A DNA stretch of 64,000 nucleotides from Porphyrobacter sp. HT-58-2 (lineage in GTDB: Bacteria; Pseudomonadota; Alphaproteobacteria; Sphingomonadales; Sphingomonadaceae). Shown in pieces: positions 15,990 to 25,016 of this stretch (within the stretch, counting starts at the first letter, position 1; every line of letters starts with the position of its first letter). Below the pieces are notes generated by a model. It ran no database searches. It had not been told where the DNA came from and saw nothing but the letters and a program-made list of their open reading frames with translations. The stretch is from the NCBI RefSeq assembly GCF_002952215.1, contig NZ_CP022600.1, forward strand, positions 1,302,001-1,366,000. The letters are read 5' to 3'. A program made the position numbers and the translations under genes.

Positions 15990-18118
15990 CAATGCGAGAG
16001 CAGTTTCCACGCACTAGCGCCGCCTATCCCGAAGCGTTGGATTGGGATCAACCGTTCGATTGGACGGAGGCGAACAGCCGGGCAAGAGCTCTCACCCTTA
16101 TCGTTATCCAGAGACAGCAAGCGGCGCTTGGTCACGTACAACTAATGGCATTTTGCGACGCAGTCGCCGATGACGTCGGCGATCTGGCGCCAAGAGATGA
16201 GATAAGCGTTCGCGCAGACACCATCGACGAATTCAGGATCCTTTTCGGCCTGCTCTCCATCGAGGCGACACTTGCGCTTGGAATGCATGGCGATTGCTAC
16301 GGGTGGGTTATGTGGACGCTCGCACGAGGCTGCGACCGCCACGGCAGAGTGTTTGATGTCTATTGGTCGTTCTTCCCACCCGACTCATTGGCGGCTCCCG
16401 ACTATCGCAACCTCAGCTTGCAGTACCTTCCTCGCTGGGTCGATGCGGTCTTCATATTGGCCAGGAAGTTCGGCGGTCTAGACGGCATCGCGACCGCTAT
16501 TTCGGATCAGTGCTGGCGCGCATGCAATGATGCGCTCCTGCTCGGGGTGGATCCGGACGAATGCTTTGCTGGCCTTACCGCATTAGCCAACTGGGCGGTC
16601 AACTCCGGTGCCCCGCAAGCAGAGCACTGGGTACTGATTTTGATGGGCATGTGGGACAAACCGCTACCCGATCAGTCTCGCGCGCGCATCGGTATTCTAA
16701 TGATTACTGAGGCAGACCGATACACGGGTCGCGATGTCCAATCTTGGGCGCTCGAACTGCTGGAGAATTGGCGTCCCCTTCTCACGGAGCATCTTCTTCT
16801 CCAAGTGCTCGCAGCGTCCGTGACCACACGAGAGGATTGGCTGTCCAAGCGCGATGAGGTGCTGCTGGCAGCATCGGAGTTGGCGCGGTTCTACCGCGAA
16901 AACGCAGCCAATCCCGCTAGCGCCCTACAGGCGCTGGAGAGCCGGGTCGGGATCATCCATCCGCTGTTCTATACGCTAACGGAGTACGGCACTGTCGATG
17001 ACTTGCTCGATCTGCTGGGCGCTTGGTACGTGACACCAGACGGCAGAACTTGTGACGGGGACGTCCTGGTTGTGGCGACATCGCACCGTCATGGCGTTGG
17101 CTATCTCTGGCCTGGAGGTCGGTTAATAATTCGGCGGGAGGATAACCAAGGTAGCTTCGCCCGGATGATGGCAGCCGCCTCTTATGCGCAGCGTGATTTT
17201 CATCGCGTTGGTGGCGTCGGCGACCAGTTCCCTGCCATTGCATACGACCGGCTTGGTCAACCAGATGAGCAGGCCGCTGGGGAGTTCGGCGCAGCGGTTC
17301 GGGACCACTTTGAACCAGCACTGCTGAATGCTGAGTTGCCGGCCCGATCTGCGTCGCGATCATTACTGACGATCCCGGCTCTGCCCGTGCCGGTGGGCGC
17401 GTTGCTCGCCCTGGAGACCGAGGCGCCTATAGCGCAGGAGGTAAGCTTGCGACAGCCACTGCCCGAACGCACTATCCGACGCGTCGCTGTGTGGCCTGGC
17501 TCGACGATGCACGCGGGGTTTGAGGTCGAGGCGATCGAGCATGTCGCAGGCATAGCTGGATGGCAGCTCGACATCGGGACTGACGGCGATGATCCGGAAG
17601 CTTTCCTAAGGTTTTATAATTGCGCAGATGCAGACCTGCTGTGGGTAATCGGGCACGGCGAGCATTCGCCATATCGGTTGGAGGAAAGCGGTCTCGCGAT
17701 CGGCGAGCGAATTATTACCGCCGACACTCTGACGCGCGATACTAACGCGGGAGACGAGCGCCGGTTGCTTGTCCTCAACGTCTGTAGTGGCGCAGCAACC
17801 CAGGTGCGCGGCGGCATGGCGAGAATCGGGCTTTCCCACGAGTTAACGACACCGGAGCAACAGGTGATTGCGCACCTTTGGCCAATCGGCATGTACGCTG
17901 GCCTCGCATTTGGAGCAAAGTTGGCACTCGAATTAGCCCATCGACCGGTAGCCGATGCCTATCGCGCGACAGTTCGGGGGCTCGCGCATCCTGTAGAGCT
18001 GTGCGACGAGCTTGTAGCCCGATTGGGCGGTGATCTTGGCATTCATGACCGTATTCGCCCTAACATCGCTCAGATTGGTAGCGTATTGTCGTGGGGGGCA
18101 CCTGTTCTGTTGACGTGA
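15986..18118 (+). CDS. CHAT-domain (caspase-like) protease, putative defence effector
   Basis: 710 aa. The C-terminal third is a CHAT peptidase: catalytic His557 in LLWVIGHGEHSPYR and Cys600 in LLVLNVCSGAATQ, followed by the usual HLWPIGMYAGLAFG segment. The first 450 residues are helical, possibly repeat-like, and show no named domain; in CHAT systems such regions act as sensors or as docking surfaces. CHAT proteases in bacteria are tied to phage defence and programmed death (for example with gasdermins or CRISPR type III). Here the partners are a 77-aa protein upstream and an HNH-type protein 64 bases downstream, which is not a combination I know. Confidence 0.82.
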   Translation: MTMREQFPRTSAAYPEALDWDQPFDWTEANSRARALTLIVIQRQQAALGHVQLMAFCDAVADDVGDLAPRDEISVRADTIDEFRILFGLLSIEATLALGMHGDCYGWVMWTLARGCDRHGRVFDVYWSFFPPDSLAAPDYRNLSLQYLPRWVDAVFILARKFGGLDGIATAISDQCWRACNDALLLGVDPDECFAGLTALANWAVNSGAPQAEHWVLILMGMWDKPLPDQSRARIGILMITEADRYTGRDVQSWALELLENWRPLLTEHLLLQVLAASVTTREDWLSKRDEVLLAASELARFYRENAANPASALQALESRVGIIHPLFYTLTEYGTVDDLLDLLGAWYVTPDGRTCDGDVLVVATSHRHGVGYLWPGGRLIIRREDNQGSFARMMAAASYAQRDFHRVGGVGDQFPAIAYDRLGQPDEQAAGEFGAAVRDHFEPALLNAELPARSASRSLLTIPALPVPVGALLALETEAPIAQEVSLRQPLPERTIRRVAVWPGSTMHAGFEVEAIEHVAGIAGWQLDIGTDGDDPEAFLRFYNCADADLLWVIGHGEHSPYRLEESGLAIGERIITADTLTRDTNAGDERRLLVLNVCSGAATQVRGGMARIGLSHELTTPEQQVIAHLWPIGMYAGLAFGAKLALELAHRPVADAYRATVRGLAHPVELCDELVARLGGDLGIHDRIRPNIAQIGSVLSWGAPVLLT

Positions 18119-18182
18119 GCGACGGTATTACCAAAGGCCATTCGATTGCGGCGTTGCACCAGATCACATTTCACGGATCAGA

Positions 18183-18929
18183 ATGAGCTGTTACAATGCA
18201 TCAAACATCGTAGGTTACGCCTTGGAAGATATTGAGGAGTTCAGCGACGACCGCCAGAAGGGTTGGTGCGTGCACTGCGGCGCGTCAATTACTGCTTCTT
18301 CCACCAACTGGGATCACGTTCCCACGAAGGGGCTACTTGACCGCCCATTGCCACCCCATGTCCCCCAGGTAGAGGTATGCTCAAGCTGCAATAATGGCTT
18401 CTCACTCGACGAAGAGTATTTCGTCACGTTTCTCAGTTGCGTGTTCTCGGGCTCGACTGATCCCGCTTCACAAATTTCTCCCAAAGTGCAGCGGGCGCTG
18501 GAGCGAAATCCTGCCCTCCGCGCCAGGCTGGCGGCTGCCCATAAAACGTACACCACGGTCGGCGGAGCCGCGAAATCGGTCTGGCAGCCTGAACTGGAGC
18601 GCATTCGTCGCATCGTGCTCAAGAATGCGCGGGGGCACGGATTCTATGAGTTCGGTGAGCCGATGCTGGAGGAGCCAGATTTCATCGCAGTGATGCCACT
18701 TCAGTCCCTGAATGACGAGCAACGAATAGATTTCGAAAATGTCGCAATGGACGTGTGGCCCGAAGTAGGAAGCCGGATGATGACAAGATTCATCACCGGT
18801 CAGGATATGCAGGGCGGGTGGGTCGTGGTCCAAGATGCCGTGTATCGCTACGCAGTGTTCCAGGAAGGAACCCTGACTGTCCGCTCAGTCATCCGCGAAT
18901 ACCTCGCGACGGAGGTCCGCTGGGACTAG
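18183..18929 (+). CDS. HNH-like zinc-binding protein
   Basis: 248 aa. The N-terminal 80 residues resemble HNH-type nucleases: zinc cysteines C29 and C32 (CVHCG), the TNWDHVPTKGLL motif with Asp44-His45, then VCSSCNNGFSLDEEYF with C66, C69 and Asn70-71. The remaining 170 residues are unknown. It follows the CHAT gene on the same strand and ends with its stop directly against the stop of the convergent 162-aa gene. It may be a nuclease effector activated by, or a target of, the CHAT protease (inference). Confidence 0.68.
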   Translation: MSCYNASNIVGYALEDIEEFSDDRQKGWCVHCGASITASSTNWDHVPTKGLLDRPLPPHVPQVEVCSSCNNGFSLDEEYFVTFLSCVFSGSTDPASQISPKVQRALERNPALRARLAAAHKTYTTVGGAAKSVWQPELERIRRIVLKNARGHGFYEFGEPMLEEPDFIAVMPLQSLNDEQRIDFENVAMDVWPEVGSRMMTRFITGQDMQGGWVVVQDAVYRYAVFQEGTLTVRSVIREYLATEVRWD

Positions 18930-19418
18930 CTAACGTCCATTTGGCGTCAAATCGGCAGTCCACAGCACCTGCCTATCGTCGCCCCTTCCCAAGACAATCT
19001 GCCATTTTAGGAAGCATGCCGTGAGATGCGGAGCACATGGAGGCAAGCCGTCAAGAATGACAAGTGGCGCGCTGCTGACGTGACGCGGACCTTCGAGGTT
19101 TACTCGGATCGCAAGTTGGTCCTCGCTCCTCACCATCGAACCTAGGGGTGTATGAAAGGCCTCTGCGTCGTGCAGGCTGGTTTCATCCAGCTCAATCTGA
19201 ACCCCGGGGATGTGCAGACCCTTCCACGCGTCATTCTCCTCGCATTCGAAGGCTCTAAAATAACCCAGCTGGTCCAGTTCATCCAGACAGACTGCGAAGG
19301 GCTTACCGCCGCTCATTACGATCAGGCAGCGATGCTCGTAACGCGAGCGTGGCAGTACCAGGGTGATCTGACCAGCGGCAGAAATCGGAGCAGCAAAACA
19401 TTGCGATGGATCTAGCAT
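18930..19418 (-). CDS. Unknown third gene of the Z1-TIR operon
   Basis: 162 aa, starting 11 bases after the TIR gene stop and on the same strand, so very likely the last gene of the Z1-TIR operon. The sequence has mixed strands and turns (AAGQITLVLPRSRYEHRCLI near the N-terminus); no family recognised, no membrane segment. It could be an immunity, scaffold or inhibitor protein of the TIR effector; the position alone suggests this. Confidence 0.62.
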   Translation of the reverse strand: MLDPSQCFAAPISAAGQITLVLPRSRYEHRCLIVMSGGKPFAVCLDELDQLGYFRAFECEENDAWKGLHIPGVQIELDETSLHDAEAFHTPLGSMVRSEDQLAIRVNLEGPRHVSSAPLVILDGLPPCAPHLTACFLKWQIVLGRGDDRQVLWTADLTPNGR

Positions 19419-19429
19419 GATGGTCAGTC

Positions 19430-20395
19430 CTAGCGACGCTGCAGCGGCTCAATGAGCATGCCCCAATAGAGTTCAGCAGCACCTTCTTGAGAAAGCTTTT
19501 CATCGACACTGCGACGAAACGCCATGCCCATGGCTTTCAGGTAAAGCATCTGCTCGTCGGCCTCTACGTTCAGGTTCTCGTTGAACGAATTACTGTCGTT
19601 CGTCTCGTCCGCAGAATAAGCGATGCCACTGGCGAAGTGGGCGCCCCCCATGAACACAGTGCAGCGAGCGATGGCGCGCCCATCGAGGTAGATGGCGGCG
19701 CTGAAGCGGTTGGCATCGATGCGCCGGAACGCGCCTTCGATGCCTTTATTACGAGCCTGAAGTTCGACCAGCGACGCCTCGAAAAACCGCGCGATATAAT
19801 TGAAGGTCTCATGCTGAAAGGCGTCCCGGTCGCGCTCCGTAAAGGTCTTGGCGATGCGCAGGTTGCTGGAACGCGGGGCCCAATTAGTTGCTCCTTCAGG
19901 CAGTGACTTCACCTCGAGCGGCGTTGGCACAGGCGTAGAACGCGGCTGGACTGTCCGCTGCAACTTTTCAGCGGCGGCCCGAATGGCTCTAGCGACTTCA
20001 AGGAATGCCGTGTCACGGTCTGGCCACTGGGTAACGGGTTTGCCGTCCGTGGGCGTGGCCAGTATCTTACCGAACGGAGTTCGATGCCATTCACAGGGCC
20101 GCAGAATTACCGGAATGACCACGGCCTTACCGGCTTCGTGTCTTTCCATGGCGCGCAGCATCTCGCGGTCGTAGCAGTAATCGGACGCCAGGAACGCTGG
20201 GCTGACCAGCAGCAGAATGATGTCAGCAGCTTCCAGATTCCCACTGATGGCGTGGTCGATGACCTCACCAGCGGTGATACGGCGGTCATGCCAAGTCGTG
20301 ATGACCTGCTGGCGGCTTAGGATGGCGAGCTGCTGCTCCAACTGGTTGCGCAGCGTTTCGTCCTCGTGGGAATAGGAAAAGAAGACCGATAGCAT
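19430..20395 (-). CDS. TIR-domain protein, putative NAD-consuming or signalling effector
   Basis: 321 aa. Residues 1-145 are a TIR domain: VFFSYSHEDETLRNQLEQQL, then WHDRRITAGEVIDHAI, ADIILLLVSPAFLASDYCYD and the acidic EMLRAMERHE helix expected to hold the catalytic Glu, then VVIPVILRPCEW. The C-terminal 150 residues have no named domain (FNYIARFFEASLVELQARNK is part). Bacterial TIR effectors usually cleave NAD or make signal nucleotides after phage sensing. The start overlaps the Z1 gene stop as TGATG, so the two proteins are made together. Confidence 0.85.
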   Translation of the reverse strand: MLSVFFSYSHEDETLRNQLEQQLAILSRQQVITTWHDRRITAGEVIDHAISGNLEAADIILLLVSPAFLASDYCYDREMLRAMERHEAGKAVVIPVILRPCEWHRTPFGKILATPTDGKPVTQWPDRDTAFLEVARAIRAAAEKLQRTVQPRSTPVPTPLEVKSLPEGATNWAPRSSNLRIAKTFTERDRDAFQHETFNYIARFFEASLVELQARNKGIEGAFRRIDANRFSAAIYLDGRAIARCTVFMGGAHFASGIAYSADETNDSNSFNENLNVEADEQMLYLKAMGMAFRRSVDEKLSQEGAAELYWGMLIEPLQRR

Positions 20396-22734
20396 CAGGC
20401 GGCCACCTTCGTTGCAAAGACGCAGGGCTCAGCGTCAGTCGGAGCGGCAAAGATGGGCCACCAGAAACGGTGCGCGGTCCAGCCAAGCTCTCTGCCGCCC
20501 TGCTGCTGAAGCAAGATGAGTGCGGGCTTGGACCTGGGTTCGTCGAGCACCTTGCGACGAAGGGCCGTACCGAGGATTGATCTGCCTGATTTGTCGCCCG
20601 ATCCAGCCTTCGACAGCTTTCTTCCTGTCTCTGCCCATAGAAGGATTTTTCCATCACCGCTGGTGCCCGCATAGTAGTCGATGAGTGAGCGCATGGCGTT
20701 CCACTCGAACTTTACGGAATCGAATTCCATGCTGCCTTCAATGGCGTCAAGGATAGCGAACGCCATCTTGCGATCGACCTCAACAAATTCGTCTGTGTTG
20801 CGCCATTCCTGCTTGATTAGCGTCTCAAGCTTCGCCTGGATCGACGCCATGACGTTTCCGCCCTTAGTCTGGAAGTCGGTGGGTAGCAGCATGTCGCTCG
20901 GGGAGACGGCGACGACGTCGCTCAAGACGATCTTATTCGGCGCGCAGGGCCGCACTCGGCGCGCGGCGTCGGACTGAATGAACACCACGCCCGCATCGTG
21001 AGCGCCGGACTCAAAAGCCTTGCGCAGCGAGTTTTCGAGCGAGTTGATGGTGTAGAGCCGGTCGTAGACGGCGCGCGAGGTGTAGAACCGCGTCACTGCG
21101 AGGTCGCGAGGGTCCCTGTTTCCGTACATCCGTGAATGCTGAAGCACGGTGTCGGCCTGCATGGTCCTCGGATTGCGCCCATAATAGAACGCAATGAGGT
21201 TTGGGATGGTGATGCCCCGGTCGAGAATGTTGCCCCCAACCCAGATGTTGTAGGGCGTCCTGAGCTTCAATTCTGCGTTCGCGTCGAGCAAGGCCATGAC
21301 GTCGGTGTCGGAATTGACCTTCTCGACCACAACATCATCGCATTGCAGCGCGTCGATGAAGGCGTCGAACGCTTCATCGCGCGGGGGCATCCGCCCCTTG
21401 TCGGCAAGCACGGATGCCTCAAGGTCATCGTAGGCCTCGTCGAATAAAGGCCTCAAGCGAGCGGGGGCATTTTCCGCCGCATCGACAATGGCGTTGAATA
21501 TCCAGTCGATGACCTGGTCTTGCCAGGAATGCGCCGCGCGCTGGATGTCATTGTGGATGACCATGGCGTATTTCTTGGGGCGGAGTCCGGCTTCGCGCTG
21601 TTGCCACTGCCTCACGCCAACCGCGACCACGAAGGTCGTTATCGCGCGGCGCAACCCTTCCGTATTGTCGCTGTCGAGAACGTTGCCCTGATTGATGCGC
21701 CGCCTGTCCTGCTTGCGAAGCGCATCCTGTTCTTGCTCTGACACTTCGACGATGAGCTTGGTTCGAGGATCGTCCTCTTCGAAGGCACCAAAGTAGTGGT
21801 CGCCGCCGACATAGCCTGCGTGGATTGGTAGCAGCTCGGTAAACGCTGGGCGCTTGGGCTTAAAAACATAGCTTTCGCCACTGGACGTTTCTTCGTAACC
21901 CTCGGGCTGCAAATAAAGGGAATAGGGAGTGGCGGTCACCTGCAGGAAGGCGACGCCTTCACTCATTTCACGGAGCTGATCGATCTGGTCGGCAATCGTG
22001 CCCTGGCTGATGGTCGGCGCTCCCTTCTTCCGCACAAAGCGCACGCTGGCGAGGTCAGCCTCGTCATCGATGATCAAGACCTTGCGTTTCTGCAGACCTT
22101 CATGGTGTTGCATGAAGGCAATGAGGCGTTCCAGATTCTTCGCCTGCTTCTTTGCGACGATGACGATCTTGCGGCGCAGCTCGCTGCGAGTGAGCTTGCC
22201 GGGTAGGTTCATGATGTCGAGAACTAGGAATTCATCGTCGTCGATGAATTCTTCAAAGTCCGCGCCAAGCCGCCTCACCGTCTGAGCCGAAAGCGTCTTG
22301 GTCCCCTTGGTGAGCACCAGCGCGATGTCAAACCCACGGTCGAACGCCTTGGCTATCACGCCGACGAAACCGCGCGTTTTGCCGGATTGGATTTTACCAA
22401 GAAGCATGCCCGGCTTGCTGTTGCTGGTGCCCGCCGTCTCCAACTGGTCAACGATGTTCTCGATGCAGGCGGCAAGCTCATCATCGTCATTGCGGAAGCT
22501 TCTGAGGCGCGAATAATACGCCGAGCCATCCTTGAGCGCTCCCAGCTTTCGGTCGTTGCGCTTCAGCCAAGCACGAATCTGAGCTTTACGGAACACCGGC
22601 CCAGAAGCGAGTTCACTTAAGGGAAGTGGGAAGTCCGCAGCCCGTGTCCGCCAGTTCGTAACAGCTTGGCTCGACACGCCAGCCATTGCTGCGATCTCGC
22701 TAATTCCTACAAGTTCGTGATCCACGGGCGACAT
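20395..22734 (-). CDS. HTH-Z1 domain helicase-like ATPase
   Basis: 779 aa. Residues about 10-60 form an AlpA/MerR-type helix-turn-helix (ISEIAAMAGVSSQAVTNWRT). The rest is a Z1 domain, a superfamily-2 helicase relative: Walker A-like GKIQSGKT (113-120), IIDDEAD (221-227), VTATP (266-270), then GGNILDRGITIPNLIAFYYG and the arginine-finger-like box DTVLQHSRMYGNRDP. Z1 proteins are known mainly from clusters with cytosine methyltransferases, Vsr and MORC/MutL-type ATPases. Here the cytosine methyltransferase and vsr are divergent neighbours and a TIR protein follows in the operon. The fused HTH could bind the palindromes just upstream of the gene. Confidence 0.85.
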   Translation of the reverse strand: MSPVDHELVGISEIAAMAGVSSQAVTNWRTRAADFPLPLSELASGPVFRKAQIRAWLKRNDRKLGALKDGSAYYSRLRSFRNDDDELAACIENIVDQLETAGTSNSKPGMLLGKIQSGKTRGFVGVIAKAFDRGFDIALVLTKGTKTLSAQTVRRLGADFEEFIDDDEFLVLDIMNLPGKLTRSELRRKIVIVAKKQAKNLERLIAFMQHHEGLQKRKVLIIDDEADLASVRFVRKKGAPTISQGTIADQIDQLREMSEGVAFLQVTATPYSLYLQPEGYEETSSGESYVFKPKRPAFTELLPIHAGYVGGDHYFGAFEEDDPRTKLIVEVSEQEQDALRKQDRRRINQGNVLDSDNTEGLRRAITTFVVAVGVRQWQQREAGLRPKKYAMVIHNDIQRAAHSWQDQVIDWIFNAIVDAAENAPARLRPLFDEAYDDLEASVLADKGRMPPRDEAFDAFIDALQCDDVVVEKVNSDTDVMALLDANAELKLRTPYNIWVGGNILDRGITIPNLIAFYYGRNPRTMQADTVLQHSRMYGNRDPRDLAVTRFYTSRAVYDRLYTINSLENSLRKAFESGAHDAGVVFIQSDAARRVRPCAPNKIVLSDVVAVSPSDMLLPTDFQTKGGNVMASIQAKLETLIKQEWRNTDEFVEVDRKMAFAILDAIEGSMEFDSVKFEWNAMRSLIDYYAGTSGDGKILLWAETGRKLSKAGSGDKSGRSILGTALRRKVLDEPRSKPALILLQQQGGRELGWTAHRFWWPIFAAPTDAEPCVFATKVAA

Positions 22735-22748
22735 CCTTTGTGTACAAG

Positions 22749-22772
22749 ATACACATCGTGTATGATATACAC
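22749..22772. promoter_or_regulatory. Overlapping palindromes in the divergent Z1/dcm promoter
   Basis: Two 15-bp palindromes share six bases: ATACACATCGTGTAT at 22749-22763 and GTGTATGATATACAC at 22758-22772. They lie 15 bases from the Z1 start in the 225-base divergent gap, which is AT-rich. This is a likely operator for control of both defence operons, perhaps by the HTH of the Z1 protein. Confidence 0.6.
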
Positions 22773-22959
22773 ATGTGCGCTGTCAACACGCGTGATTTCA
22801 CCCCCCCCGATATCACACTAGCAATTTCCCTGTTGGAGTTCATGGTTCGTTCTCATTTTGACCTTGCGGCGACATCACTTCTCGGCCAGTATCCCAGCAT
22901 GAGGCTTACCCCAGAATGCCGCGTTTACGCGCCTACACGGAGCTTCGAGGGGATTTTCG

Positions 22960-24108
22960 ATGCTTAGTTTCTACGAGTTCTTCGCAGGAGGCGGCATGGC
23001 CCGCCAAGGGCTAGGTGATGGGTGGCGATGCGTTTTCGCCAACGACTTCGATCATAAGAAGGGTATGAGCTACCAAGCGAATTGGGGCACGGACGGCGAG
23101 TTGCGCGTTGGTGACGTACGACAAGTTTGTGCGGCCGATTTGCCGGGGGTCGCGGATTTGGTGTGGGGATCGTTTCCCTGCCAAGATCTGTCTCTCGCCG
23201 GCGGTGGTGCCGGACTGAAGGGAGAACGATCTGGAACGTTCTATCCTTTTTGGGATGTCATCGACGGCCTGATCGCTGATGGTCGCGCCCCTAAATTGAT
23301 TGCGTTGGAGAATGTCTGCGGAACACTCACGTCGCACGGCGGAAAGGATTTTGAAGCCATCTGCCGCACGTTCGCCAAGTCCGGCTATCGGTATGGCGCG
23401 CTGGTCATCAACGCCGCGTTGTTCGTGCCGCAATCCCGACCGCGTCTTTTTGTTATCGGCGTGCGTAACGATATTGCAATCGACCCAGCGCTGATTTCAC
23501 CGGGGCCAATCGATCCATTCCACACTGCGGGGCTTTGTCGCGCCCTGAGCGGCGTCTCGACCGAAGCCCGAAAGCAGCTGATCTGGTGGAACTTGCCCAC
23601 GCCTCCACACCGGAATTCGACGTTCGCAGACATCATCGAAGACATACCTAGTGGCGTCACCTGGCATACCCCGGCTGAGTCCAGGGCGCTGTTGAATATG
23701 ATGTCGTCGATCAACAAAGCCAAAGTCGCCGCCGCCAAGCGCGCTAACCGGCGAATGGTAGGCGGTGTTTACAAGCGCACGCGCCTTGATGAGAATGGTG
23801 TCAAAGTGCAGCGCGCGGAAGTTAGGTTCGATGATGTGGCGGGCTGCCTCAGGACGCCAGCTGGCGGCTCGAGTCGCCAAACTATTCTCGTCATTGACGG
23901 TGACACAGTTCGTTCTCGCCTCATTTCGCCTCGGGAAACAGCGCGCTTGATGGGGCTACCTGACGAGTATCGCCTTCCGAAGAATTACAACGAGGCCTAC
24001 CATCTGACTGGCGACGGCGTCGCGGTGCCGGTGGTAAGGCATCTCGCATGCCATCTGTTCGAGCCACTGCTTTTGCGCCGCGACCGACTCAATATGATTG
24101 CCGCCTGA
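22960..24108 (+). CDS. dcm: C5-cytosine DNA methyltransferase
   Basis: 382 aa. The conserved motifs run in order: I YEFFAGGGMARQGL, IV SFPCQDLSLAGGG with catalytic Cys74, VI KLIALENVCG, VIII VPQSRPRLFVIG, IX RETARLMGLPDEY and X GDGVAVPVV. The target-recognition region (about residues 190-300) does not tell the sequence methylated. It is the first gene of a plus-strand run with a PD-(D/E)xK-like protein and vsr, and should protect host DNA from that nuclease. Symbol used in the family sense only. Confidence 0.93.
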   Translation: MLSFYEFFAGGGMARQGLGDGWRCVFANDFDHKKGMSYQANWGTDGELRVGDVRQVCAADLPGVADLVWGSFPCQDLSLAGGGAGLKGERSGTFYPFWDVIDGLIADGRAPKLIALENVCGTLTSHGGKDFEAICRTFAKSGYRYGALVINAALFVPQSRPRLFVIGVRNDIAIDPALISPGPIDPFHTAGLCRALSGVSTEARKQLIWWNLPTPPHRNSTFADIIEDIPSGVTWHTPAESRALLNMMSSINKAKVAAAKRANRRMVGGVYKRTRLDENGVKVQRAEVRFDDVAGCLRTPAGGSSRQTILVIDGDTVRSRLISPRETARLMGLPDEYRLPKNYNEAYHLTGDGVAVPVVRHLACHLFEPLLLRRDRLNMIAA

Positions 24109-24158
24109 CACAGTATGTGAGAGCAAACTTAGGTTGTAGATTGAAGTCGACGGAAAAT

Positions 24159-25016
24159 ATGACAGTCATACCCTGTAGCCAGAATGCAGAGCTTCGCGAG
24201 ATGATCGAAACCTATGCGGAGGTTTTGAAGACCGAAGCTCACAAGCTTGGCGCGCATGGCCTCAGCGAGCATGAATTCTACAATAGCGGGTTATTCCGAG
24301 GCGCGATCGAACGGGTGCGCGGGCAATTCTCCGCAACTATGAGTGAAAAGCGGCAGTTCGTGCGGCATATCCTCAATCATATGCAGGATCGCGAGCTGAT
24401 TGTTGATTGGCAGTCCGCCGGCGAAGCTAATCGCCATGATTATTCAGTGAGCATGCCGTCCGGTCGTGTTGCAGTAATCGAGTCGAAGGGGTGCCTTGAC
24501 GGCAATAACACCAACATCTTCGACCGTCCTCCTCAGGCGCAAGAGTTCATCGTATGGAGTGTCTGCACAAACCCAGGCGCAAACCCACGGCATAATGTAT
24601 GGTCTGGAATACATACACGCCTTAGCGCAGAAATCATTTCACGACAGCAACGCGTGGACGGCGTGGTAGTTTGGGACATGGTGTGTGGAACACTTGGTCG
24701 CCCATGCCCAAAATTAGTAGGTGCGCCTGGGCGAGCGACTGAGATCGGGCCTTACTCGCTGCCGCCACCGTGTCTTTATGTATTTCCAGCAACGATACCT
24801 AGCCCGCGTAACAATCCGCATCCCCGTCCCCAGGCGCTCGGCGATGTCCAGTTTCTACAAGCTCTCCACGATTGCTTTGGCGGTCGCGATGAAGAGGTTA
24901 ACTACGTCGATTTTCAGGTAGAGCACCGTGGCGCGGAGACGATGCGGACCACCCGCGTTAGTCGGGACGGTAGCATGGTTCAAGAGTCTGGCGCGACGGC
25001 CATACGCCGCACATGA
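24159..25016 (+). CDS. PD-(D/E)xK-like restriction endonuclease
   Basis: 285 aa from the ATG at 24159, 50 bases after the methyltransferase stop. The likely nuclease core is HDYSVSMPSGRVAVIESKGC, with Asp94, Glu108 and Lys110 in the D-(x)13-ExK arrangement. No other named domain; the later part is rich in Pro and Cys (GTLGRPCPKLVGAPGRATEI). Between a cytosine methyltransferase and vsr it is almost certainly the cutting partner of a type II-like system, although the specificity is unknown. It overlaps vsr by ATGA. Confidence 0.7.
   Translation: MTVIPCSQNAELREMIETYAEVLKTEAHKLGAHGLSEHEFYNSGLFRGAIERVRGQFSATMSEKRQFVRHILNHMQDRELIVDWQSAGEANRHDYSVSMPSGRVAVIESKGCLDGNNTNIFDRPPQAQEFIVWSVCTNPGANPRHNVWSGIHTRLSAEIISRQQRVDGVVVWDMVCGTLGRPCPKLVGAPGRATEIGPYSLPPPCLYVFPATIPSPRNNPHPRPQALGDVQFLQALHDCFGGRDEEVNYVDFQVEHRGAETMRTTRVSRDGSMVQESGATAIRRT

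Noticed and set aside
22740..22967. A 75-codon frame between the Z1 and dcm genes
   Set aside because: Starts within the palindromic operator, overlaps the dcm start out of frame and resembles no known regulator; a controller protein would be expected to show an HTH.
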